DNA from: Bacteroidales bacterium UBA4230
Lineage (GTDB): Bacteria; Bacteroidota; Bacteroidia; Bacteroidales; UBA932
Assembly (NCBI GenBank): GCA_002395605.1
Contig: DGXO01000064.1
Location: 12,994 to 21,660 of the forward strand
DNA length: 8,667 bases
Direction of reading: 5' to 3'
Shown: one piece after another, positions 1-4,978 of the stretch
Numbering within the stretch: position 1 is the first letter of the stretch
Layout: the number at the start of each line of letters is the position of its first letter
Notes under the pieces: model-generated
Seen by the model: the letters and a program-made list of their open reading frames with translations, nothing else
The model's database searches: none
What the model was told of the DNA's origin: nothing
Translations under genes and position numbers: made by a program

Positions 1-305
1 ATGCCCACTCCGGCGGCAACCTTGAGGCCCTGGACCTTGACGGAAGCCACTTCTTCGGCCTGTCTTTCGGCGGTCATGTTCTTGTGGATGACGCCTATCC
101 CGCCTTTGCGTGCCATGGCGGCGGCCATCCGGCCTTCGGTGACGGTATCCATGGCGGCCGAAGCGAAGGGGCTCTCCAGGGTGATGTGACGGGAGAATCG
201 GCCTTTAAGGGACACCTCGCGGGGAAGGACCTCGGAGTAGGCGGGGACCAGGAGGACGTCATCAAAGGTGATGCCTTCCTGCATTATGCGGTCTTTGAGG
301 CTCAT
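1..305 (-). CDS. guaB: IMP dehydrogenase, N-terminal part (cut by window edge), apparently without CBS domains
   Basis: Partial gene; 101 residues are visible from the ATG at 305. IMP dehydrogenase oxidises IMP to XMP with NAD+, the committed step to GMP, in the cytoplasm. Near the start comes EGITFDDVLLVPAYSEVLP (residues 10-28), followed by SAAMDTVTE (49-57) and GGIGVIHKNM (68-77). These are the standard opening blocks of the IMPDH barrel. In most bacterial IMPDHs the segment after QAEEV..VK leads into two CBS domains of about 110 residues. Here VK (89-90) is followed at once by GLKVAAGVG (93-101), which resembles the post-CBS strand (GRLRVGAAVG in E. coli). This suggests a CBS-less enzyme. 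The ATG overlaps the apt stop codon as ATGA, so the two genes are probably cotranscribed and translationally coupled. GMP reductase is the main alternative, but the N-terminal blocks fit IMPDH better. The active-site Cys lies outside the window. Confidence 0.88.
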   Translation of the reverse strand, partial: MSLKDRIMQEGITFDDVLLVPAYSEVLPREVSLKGRFSRHITLESPFASAAMDTVTEGRMAAAMARKGGIGVIHKNMTAERQAEEVASVKVQGLKVAAGVG

Positions 306-877
306 CCTTCAGTGACGTGAATAAGTGACTTGACGGGGGCTATGCCTTCCAGTTTTGCGCGGCCGGGGAGGTCGTCGATTTCCACCAGGAACACGAAGTC
401 CTTGACCTTTACCTTGTACTCCTTGCCGCCGATAATGACTTTCTGGGCGTTGAGGCCTTCGGCCAGGCCCTTTGCGGTGCCACCGGTTGCAAGGATGTCA
501 TCGAAGAAAGTGATTTCCACGGTGTCTCCGGTGGGTTTGCTGGCGGCGAGGTCCGAATTACGGAAATACACATGGTCCGGACCGTACTCCTTCATTATTT
601 CCACCTGGACAAGGTCTCCTTCGGCAAAGGGAAGCTTTCCTTTCTTGCGGAGGGGAATCACGTTGTGCACGTTTGCGCCGCTGTAGAGCATGGGGGCCGC
701 AAAAAGAAAACCTCTGGCTTCAGGTGCCGCGACGTTGGGGGCTGCGCACATGGCCGAGAGGTCATCTATAAGGCTTTTGAAGAGTTCCTTGTCCTGGAGG
801 AAAGGAATGATGTCTACAAAATTGACTCCCTTGATGGGAAAATCCGGATAGAATTTGATGAATTTTGTGTAGTCCAT
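302..877 (-). CDS. apt: Adenine phosphoribosyltransferase
   Basis: 191 residues. The enzyme converts adenine and PRPP to AMP and pyrophosphate (purine salvage, cytoplasmic). Seen: FYPDFPIKGVNFVDIIPFL (9-27), matching the APT opening FPDFPxPGIxFxDIxPxL; APEARGFLFAAPM (51-63), the base-pocket block; PLRKKGKLP (75-83), the flexible-loop region; and the PRPP-binding loop ITFFDDILATGGT (122-134) with the usual paired acidic residues. The C-terminus ends in LEGIAPVKSLI, like other APTs. It is slightly longer than the usual 170-180 residues, because of a hairpin-like insert, KVIIGGKEYKVKVKD, around 146-160. The ATG at 877 is chosen because the family motif begins soon after it. The stop overlaps the guaB ATG by 4 bases. 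I see no TAnnTTTG box directly upstream, so transcription may come from the regulator gene on the far side of the 897-1010 repeats. Confidence 0.93.
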   Translation of the reverse strand: MDYTKFIKFYPDFPIKGVNFVDIIPFLQDKELFKSLIDDLSAMCAAPNVAAPEARGFLFAAPMLYSGANVHNVIPLRKKGKLPFAEGDLVQVEIMKEYGPDHVYFRNSDLAASKPTGDTVEITFFDDILATGGTAKGLAEGLNAQKVIIGGKEYKVKVKDFVFLVEIDDLPGRAKLEGIAPVKSLIHVTEG

Positions 878-896
878 ATTGTTGTACCTTATGTTT

Positions 897-1010
897 CTCT
901 TGTCATTCCCGGCTTGTTGTCATTCCCGGCCTCTTGTCATTCCCGGCTTGTTGTCATTCCCGGCCTCTTGTCATTCCCGGCCTCTTGTCATTCCCGGCTT
1001 GACCGGGAAT
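897..1010. repeat. Six 17-bp tandem units made from one arm of a REP-like palindrome
   Basis: The 12-mer GTCATTCCCGGC begins at 902, 919, 936, 953, 970 and 987, an exact 17-bp period. The 5-base spacers after the units are TTGTT, CTCTT, TTGTT, CTCTT, CTCTT and TTGAC, and another CTCTT precedes the first unit at 897. Units 1-2 (902-935) and 3-4 (936-969) are identical 34-mers. Only the last unit carries a second arm: ATTCCCGG (990-997), a 5-base loop, then CCGGGAAT (1003-1010), a perfect 8-bp stem. The array fills most of the gap between the regulator stop codon (1012-1014) and the apt start. On the minus-strand transcript the complete hairpin comes first, one base after the regulator's stop codon. 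It has no T-tract, so it is not a standard terminator; it could protect an mRNA end. The layout fits slippage or tandem expansion from a dispersed REP-like element. Confidence 0.9.
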
Positions 1011-1011
1011 C

Positions 1012-1941
1012 TTATTCTACCATGTTCATGTCTATGAGATTGTTCAGGATAGCATACACCGTAAGGCCCGCCACGGTTTTGATGCCTGTTTTGCGGGTAA
1101 TGTTCTTGCGGTGGGAAATTACGGTGTAGATGGAGATGTTGTACTGGTCTGCGATTTCCTTGTTTAGCATACCCTTGGCAACGCTTACCAGGATTTCTTT
1201 CTCACGGGCGCTGAGTTCCCCGCCTTCCCCGCGTGGCTCACGGTCTTCGTCTTCCATCTTGCTCACCACGGGAACCAGGATGCTGTTCTCTATGAAGGTG
1301 TGGCGCTCGAGGTCGCTTTCCAGGCAGAAAATGTAGAAGAGCACCTGGAAGGCATCCGGATGGCTGCACTGGGGCGGCATGTACATGAAGATGAGCTTTT
1401 TGAGGTCGTCCAGTTTTTCCTCCACGTTGGAGTGGTTCTTCTCATATTCCCCAATGCTGTAAGGCTCCCTTTCACGGCTGTCTATCATGGCCTCCACATA
1501 CGGGAAAACCGTTTTTTCCTCGTATTCAAAATGCCGGGCAAGCTCCTCTTTATAGTCCGTGAAGAATTTCCAGATAATTTTCTTCCGCATCTCCTCACAG
1601 GGCGCAATCATGGTCTCAAGGGCCTGGGCAAGCTCCGGGACCACGCTCTCCATGTAATATGTGTGGGAAAGCCTGAGGTAGCGGACGATATCTTCCAGAC
1701 AGGCATTTTCCATCTGCTCTTTGGAGGGCCGATACCCGTCAAACGCGTAAACCTTGCAGATAATGAGGAAGGTTTCGGGGTCCACACCTACGGCGTCACA
1801 GACCTCTTTCACGGTGGCCTCACCAAAGCCGAAACTCATTCCAAAGCGGGAGAACACCCCAAGGACAGAGAAACTGAGGTCCAGAAGGTCTGCCATCTTC
1901 ATGGCCGGACTTATGGATGCTATTGACAATTGGGGTTTCAT
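1012..1941 (-). CDS. Hemerythrin (RIC/YtfE-like) domain fused to LuxR-type HTH regulator
   Basis: 309 residues from the ATG at 1941. Residues about 14-65 resemble the ScdA/RIC N-terminal domain (ADLLDLSFSVLGVFSRFGM...), but the family's CCGG motif is replaced by FGFGE. Residues about 85-225 form a four-helix hemerythrin-like domain. H93, H137, E141, H170, H214 and E218 reproduce the spacing of the YtfE diiron ligands as I recall them (H84, H129, E133, H160, H204, E208). An acidic, glycine-rich linker (about 229-242) leads to a GerE/LuxR HTH at about 243-300 (LSAREKEILVSVAKGMLNKE, with the recognition helix around ISIYTVISHRKNI). Inferred role: a cytoplasmic transcription factor that senses O2, NO or iron redox state through a diiron centre. 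Targets are unknown. A TAnnTTTG box lies only 4 bases upstream of the ATG, so either the mRNA is leaderless or translation starts at Met14 (1902). It is divergent from queH. Confidence 0.85.
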   Translation of the reverse strand: MKPQLSIASISPAMKMADLLDLSFSVLGVFSRFGMSFGFGEATVKEVCDAVGVDPETFLIICKVYAFDGYRPSKEQMENACLEDIVRYLRLSHTYYMESVVPELAQALETMIAPCEEMRKKIIWKFFTDYKEELARHFEYEEKTVFPYVEAMIDSREREPYSIGEYEKNHSNVEEKLDDLKKLIFMYMPPQCSHPDAFQVLFYIFCLESDLERHTFIENSILVPVVSKMEDEDREPRGEGGELSAREKEILVSVAKGMLNKEIADQYNISIYTVISHRKNITRKTGIKTVAGLTVYAILNNLIDMNMVE

Positions 1942-1945
1942 CCTG

Positions 1946-1953
1946 CAAAATTA
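1946..1953 (-). promoter_or_regulatory. Bacteroidota -7 box for the hemerythrin-HTH regulator
   Basis: On the minus strand the sequence reads TAATTTTG, an exact TAnnTTTG match, ending 4 bases before the ATG at 1941. I see no TTTG at the usual 19-21 base spacing upstream; the nearest TTG (1980-1982) is 26 bases away. Assignment rests on the -7 match and its position in a divergent intergenic region. Confidence 0.5.
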
Positions 1954-2024
1954 ACAAAAATCTGGCAGAAATGTTACGGCAACTTTAGGTTTTTTCGATA
2001 GGTGGAATTTTATGGAAAAAGGTA

Positions 2025-2032
2025 TAACTTTG
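2025..2032 (+). promoter_or_regulatory. Bacteroidota -7 box for queH
   Basis: TAACTTTG is an exact TAnnTTTG match, 4 bases before the GTG start of queH at 2037. No clear -33 TTTG is seen at normal spacing. With so short a gap the transcript would be leaderless or nearly so. Confidence 0.5.
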
Positions 2033-2036
2033 TATC

Positions 2037-2657
2037 GTGAAGAGTAAATTCAAAATAGAGGTTCCGGGCGGCAGTGGCAAGATTTTGCTGCATGCGTGCT
2101 GCGCGCCGTGCTCCGGGGCCATTGTGGAGTATCTGTTCCGTAATGGCTACAGGCCGGTAATCTTCTATTCGAATTCCAACATTGTTCCGTTCACGGAGTA
2201 CGGCCTCCGCCTGAGCGAGGTCCTGAGATATGCCGGGGAGTTCGGCCTTGAGGTGGTTGAGGACAATTATGACCATGACGCCTGGCGCGCTTGCACGGCC
2301 GGGCTGGAGGCGGAACCGGAAAGGGGGTCACGCTGCCTTGAGTGCTTCAAGCAGAGGCTTCTCAGGGCGGCCGAATATGCCGCGGGACACGGCTTTGAGG
2401 TGCTTACAACAACGCTTGCGTCTTCCCGCTGGAAAAGCCTGGAGCAGGTGAATGAGGCCGGAGAGTGGGCTTGCAGCCAGGTCAATGGCGTAACATGGTG
2501 GCCCCAGAACTGGAGAAAAGGCGGCCTCCAGGACCGCCGTAATGAGATTATCAGGGAGCAGAACTTCTACAACCAGCTTTACTGCGGCTGCGAATTCTCC
2601 ATGCGCGCGGTAGACTCTCAGAGAACGGGCTCGGAGGAGCCGTCGGAGGCCTTGTAG
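2037..2657 (+). CDS. queH: Epoxyqueuosine reductase QueH (DUF208 family)
   Basis: 206 residues. QueH reduces epoxyqueuosine in tRNA to queuosine, the last step of queuosine synthesis, and is the non-cobalamin counterpart of QueG. Seen: ILLHACCAPCSG (16-27) with the hallmark CCAPC (21-25); FYSNSNIVPFTEYGLR (43-58), matching the family's 'YNPNIHP..EY..R' block; Cys86; RGSRCLECFKQRL (97-108) with Cys100 and Cys103; TTTLASSRWKS (124-134); and WRKGG...FYNQLYCGCEFS (159-188) with Cys183 and Cys185. The conserved cysteines fit the family's iron-sulfur site. The start is GTG at 2037; no in-frame ATG precedes the CCAPC block. This is the only plus-strand gene in the window. Its last 40 bases, coding for the poorly conserved tail after the CGCEFS motif, overlap the 3' end of the convergent gene at 2618-3121. 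Confidence 0.92.
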   Translation: MKSKFKIEVPGGSGKILLHACCAPCSGAIVEYLFRNGYRPVIFYSNSNIVPFTEYGLRLSEVLRYAGEFGLEVVEDNYDHDAWRACTAGLEAEPERGSRCLECFKQRLLRAAEYAAGHGFEVLTTTLASSRWKSLEQVNEAGEWACSQVNGVTWWPQNWRKGGLQDRRNEIIREQNFYNQLYCGCEFSMRAVDSQRTGSEEPSEAL

Positions 2658-3121
2658 TCAAATTTGTTGCCGTGCCAGGTCCAGGACAGCAGGGCGCTGC
2701 CTTTGCGGATGGATAGCACCTGACGGAACACACGGATTTCTTCGGCCTCAGTTGAGCCAACCTTTCCCACTAACTTCCACTTGCCATCGGCAAAGGTGTA
2801 TACGTTTGCGTAAACGCCGCCGTCCTTCTTGCGCGCCACCACAAGGTCCGGAGCGCGGTTGCCGGTGAAATCATGCGTGCCGATAACAGTGGCTCCCTCC
2901 CCGGCTTCCAGTTCCGTGTCATTGACGGAAACGGTGCCTGAGGCAAGTAATGCCTTAAAATCGGCATTGCCAACAGAGAAATCCAGCGTGCCGTTTTCTC
3001 CATAGAAATAGCTTTCCAGACCAATGATGAAGGTCTTGGACTCATTATCTGAATAAGTGCGCATTTGGGCATTGGCCGTAAGCCCGGCCAGAAGGCATAT
3101 TATGGTTATCAGTCTTTTCAT
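2618..3121 (-). CDS. Small secreted protein of unknown function
   Basis: 167 residues from the ATG at 3121. Residues 1-18 form a classic Sec signal peptide (MKRLITIICLLAGLTANA, predicted cleavage before Q19), so the protein is probably periplasmic or surface-exposed. The mature part is about 150 residues, apparently beta-rich. It includes HDFTGNRAPDLVVAR (83-97) followed by VYANVYTFADGKWKLVG, which recalls a single FG-GAP/VCBS-type blade (DxxGxxxPDLVV). One such blade is not enough to assign a fold. I do not recognise the family. The frame can be extended to a TTG at 3130, but that codon lies inside the -7 box and precedes the signal peptide, so the ATG is preferred. The 3' end overlaps queH by 40 bases tail to tail, with no terminator visible between them. 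Confidence 0.8.
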   Translation of the reverse strand: MKRLITIICLLAGLTANAQMRTYSDNESKTFIIGLESYFYGENGTLDFSVGNADFKALLASGTVSVNDTELEAGEGATVIGTHDFTGNRAPDLVVARKKDGGVYANVYTFADGKWKLVGKVGSTEAEEIRVFRQVLSIRKGSALLSWTWHGNKFDYKASDGSSEPVL

Positions 3122-3127
3122 TAAGTG

Positions 3128-3135
3128 CAAATATA
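3128..3135 (-). promoter_or_regulatory. Bacteroidota -7 box for the secreted protein gene
   Basis: The minus strand reads TATATTTG (TAnnTTTG), 6 bases upstream of the ATG at 3121. No convincing -33 TTTG is present at the expected distance. Confidence 0.5.
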
Positions 3136-3466
3136 CACATTTTTAGATAAATGCACTGCACAACTGGCCATTATCGTTTTTTGTCCTGCCGTGATGCGGC
3201 GCTATTTCCTTGGCATGCACTTCTGTTATGGCCGCAGAACCAACTCTGGAAGCACCGCGAACTCTGCCTTCCCCATGGGATACTATTCCGCGCCCGTTAT
3301 TGTTTATGTCGCAGGGCCGGGCACGATTCGTCGCCGGGCTGGGGCAACGAGCCACACGAAAAAGGCCATTTTTGTGCGGATGGTTGACCAAAAGGGCAAC
3401 GAGACGCGCAAAAATGGCTATTTTCGTGTAAGTGGCTGCCCGCAAACTGGCCGCAACCAACCTGCG
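3136..3466. other. Gene-free region between the secreted protein and barrel genes
   Basis: About 330 bases without a convincing gene. Open frames cross it on both strands but have no recognisable protein motif and run into the antisense of neighbouring genes. The left half (about 3136-3340) shows no clear structure except two GCCGGGC copies (3316-3322 and 3332-3338) and a short ACGATTCGT palindrome (3323-3331). The right part contains the 52-bp tandem palindromic repeat. No T-tract terminator is seen after the barrel gene that ends at 3467. Confidence 0.6.
3342..3428. repeat. Two palindromes in 52-bp tandem register (REP/BIME-like)
   Basis: GGGCAACGAG occurs at 3342-3351 and again at 3394-3403, 52 bases apart. 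Each copy is followed at the same offset by an imperfect 22-bp palindrome. The first (3355-3376) has the form CACGAAAAAGGCC...TTTTTGTG; the second (3407-3428) has the form CGCAAAAATGGC...ATTTTCGTG. Each is a near-perfect inverted repeat centred on GGCC or GGCT. The two palindromes and their flanks (GCCACACG at 3351 and CGTGTAAGTGGC ending at 3435) are also inverted copies of each other, so the locus can form either two small hairpins or one arm-to-arm hairpin of about 30 bp. It lies about 40 bases downstream of the barrel gene ending at 3467. It could be an mRNA 3'-end stabiliser or a dispersed REP-like element. Confidence 0.75.
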
Positions 3467-4168
3467 CTAGAAGGAAAGGCCTATACCAACCTTGATCTGG
3501 GAGCGGGAAGTGGACCAATCCTTAACCTTGGAGAAGTTGAGAAGGCTGTGGTCGTAGCCCACGATTACCTGGATGTCGCCGGCCTGGATACCCACACCGC
3601 CGCCAAGGTAGATGTTGAATGGATTGCTTATTCCGCCTTCATTGATGGTGGCGACTTCTTTGTTGTCCGGGCCGTACATTTTTCCGTTGAAGTAGTTCAG
3701 CGTGTACTTTCCGGTAGTCTGGACAAATGAGCCGATTCCGGCAGAGGCCTCATAGGAGCCCTTGCTGCTGAATGCCAGCTGGAAAACCGGACCGGCATAA
3801 ACGAAGAGATTGAAATCCCGGCCGAATTCGAAAGTATAATTCAGGTTCACAGGAACGTTGATTGCGAATTCCCTGTAGGTTTCTCTTACGTTCTTGAAAG
3901 TACCATAAATGGCCTCGCCGTTGTTCCTTCTGTCAATAAGTGCGTTGAAGTACACTCCAGGAGCAACTCCAAGGCCGGCCACCAGATTAAGATTATACTG
4001 ACCGCCAAGGTAAAGGCCGTTGAGGTTGGTTTTATCGGGGTCTCCGCTAGTGTACTTAGTTGTTTCTGTTGAATTGAGCCAGCCGGCGCCAAAAGAAAGC
4101 TGGGCGTGGGCCTGAGTTCCCATAAGCAGTGCTGCCGCACTGAAAACGATGGCGAATAATTTCTTCAT
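3467..4168 (-). CDS. Outer-membrane beta-barrel protein (porin-family, OMP_b-brl_2-like), paralogue A
   Basis: 233 residues from the ATG at 4168. Signal peptide residues 1-22 (MKKLFAIVFSAAALLMGTQA, then HA), cleaved before Q23. The rest alternates glycine- and aromatic-rich strands typical of an 8-stranded barrel and ends in the C-terminal phenylalanine (VGIGLSF) expected of a BAM recognition strand. It is the same length as, and clearly paralogous to, the gene at 4262-4963. Shared blocks include GAGWLNSTET, KTNLNG, GGQYNL, AGPVFQL, NPFNIYLGGG and GYDHSLLNFSK. Members of this family are abundant in Bacteroidota; their ligand is generally unknown, and none is inferred here. The frame can be extended upstream to 4219, but that codon lies in the terminator hairpin of the preceding gene and would bury the signal peptide, so it is rejected. 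The gene has its own promoter at 4190-4220. Confidence 0.88.
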   Translation of the reverse strand: MKKLFAIVFSAAALLMGTQAHAQLSFGAGWLNSTETTKYTSGDPDKTNLNGLYLGGQYNLNLVAGLGVAPGVYFNALIDRRNNGEAIYGTFKNVRETYREFAINVPVNLNYTFEFGRDFNLFVYAGPVFQLAFSSKGSYEASAGIGSFVQTTGKYTLNYFNGKMYGPDNKEVATINEGGISNPFNIYLGGGVGIQAGDIQVIVGYDHSLLNFSKVKDWSTSRSQIKVGIGLSF

Positions 4169-4189
4169 AGCATATTGTCTTTTCAAGCG

Positions 4190-4220
4190 CAAAGATATAA
4201 AAAAAGCCCCTTTTTGCAAA
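4190..4220 (-). promoter_or_regulatory. Full Bacteroidota promoter of barrel gene A, nested in a terminator
   Basis: On the minus strand TTTG (4220-4217) and TATCTTTG (4197-4190, TAnnTTTG) are separated by exactly 19 bases, the consensus arrangement. The ATG at 4168 follows after a gap of 21 bases. The -33 TTTG sits in the stem and loop of the upstream gene's terminator, and the spacer contains its T-tract. Confidence 0.8.
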
Positions 4221-4225
4221 GGGGC
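4199..4225 (-). terminator. Intrinsic terminator of the barrel operon (4262-5635)
   Basis: On the minus strand an 8-bp perfect stem, GCCCCTTT (4225-4218) with AAAGGGGC (4213-4206), closes a 4-base loop and is followed directly by seven T residues (4205-4199). It lies 37 bases past the stop codon of the gene at 4262-4963. There is no T-tract on the plus strand, so it works in the minus direction only. Confidence 0.88.
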
Positions 4226-4261
4226 CGAAGTTATGGTACAAGTGGGTATCCACCTGTAAAA

Positions 4262-4963
4262 TTAGAAAGCGTAACCTACGCCAAGCTTAATCTGGGAACG
4301 GGAAGCTGTTTCGTTGCTGTTCTTGGAGAAGTTGAGGAGGCTGTGATCATAACCGATGATAACCTGGAAAGCTCCGGACTGGATACCAGCGCCACCGCCA
4401 AGATAGATGTTGAAGGGATTCTGATAGCCACCGTCGTGCTGGCCAACTTCCTTGTTACTTGAATCAAAGGTCTTTCCGCTGTAGTTGTCGGTAGTATACT
4501 TTCCGGTTGATACACCACCAATACCGGCGATTCCGGCAGAGGCCTCATAAGAAGCCTTGCTGACGATACCCAGCTGGAAGACAGGGCCTGCATAGAGGAA
4601 CACCTTGAAATCACGGCCAATTTCAAATGCATAGTTCACGTTTACGGGAACATTGATATCGAACTCCCTGCTTGTTGCTGTCTGGCTACCAGTAAGGCCA
4701 TAAGCGGCTGCGCTATCGGTCAATTTTGCGAAAATACCAGAGACATACAGTCCGGGAGCTACGCCAAGACCGGAAACAATGGGAAGGTTGTACTGGCCAC
4801 CTACGTAAAAACCGTTAAGGTTTGTCTTAGAGGGATCGGAATTTCCACTCTTTACAGTCTCTGTCGAATTGAGCCAGCCTGCGCCAACGGAAAGCTGTGC
4901 ATAGGCCTCAGTTCCCATGAGCAGTGCTGCTGCGCTGAGAACGATTGCAAAAATTTTCTTCAT
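4262..4963 (-). CDS. Outer-membrane beta-barrel protein (porin-family), paralogue B
   Basis: 233 residues. Signal peptide residues 1-22 (MKKIFAIVLSAAALLMGTEA, then YA), cleaved before Q23. The barrel ends in LGVGYAF with the terminal Phe BAM signal. It is a tandem paralogue of the gene at 3467-4168, equal in length and without large gaps. The two differ mainly in apparent loop segments, for example around residues 75-95 and 145-175, as expected if strands are constrained and surface loops diverge. The ATG follows the stop codon of the upstream barrel gene (4979-5635) by 15 bases, so both are probably on one mRNA started at about 5650 and ended by the terminator at 4199-4225. No separate TAnnTTTG box is seen in the 15-base gap. 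The function beyond outer-membrane localisation is unknown. Confidence 0.88.
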   Translation of the reverse strand: MKKIFAIVLSAAALLMGTEAYAQLSVGAGWLNSTETVKSGNSDPSKTNLNGFYVGGQYNLPIVSGLGVAPGLYVSGIFAKLTDSAAAYGLTGSQTATSREFDINVPVNVNYAFEIGRDFKVFLYAGPVFQLGIVSKASYEASAGIAGIGGVSTGKYTTDNYSGKTFDSSNKEVGQHDGGYQNPFNIYLGGGAGIQSGAFQVIIGYDHSLLNFSKNSNETASRSQIKLGVGYAF

Positions 4964-4978
4964 TGCTTTTATTTAGGG

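Noticed and set aside
897..1010. CRISPR array
   Set aside because: The 12-base core with 5-base, nearly identical spacers is far too short for CRISPR, the spacers are not unique, and there are no cas genes.
1003..1011. Intrinsic terminator for the regulator gene at the REP-like hairpin
   Set aside because: The stem is good, but no T-tract follows on the minus strand; GACAAGAGG follows instead.
572..1129. 185-codon plus-strand frame through the 17-bp repeats
   Set aside because: It is antisense to apt and the regulator. Its repeated peptide only reflects the tandem repeat, whose 17-bp period is not a multiple of three.
3125..3730. 201-codon plus-strand frame over the gene-free region
   Set aside because: It starts in an intergenic region with no promoter or signal peptide, and its second half is antisense to barrel gene A.
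4169..4219. N-terminal extension of barrel gene A to 4219
   Set aside because: The extension would begin inside the terminator stem, upstream of the A promoter's -7 box, and would place 17 residues before a perfect signal peptide.
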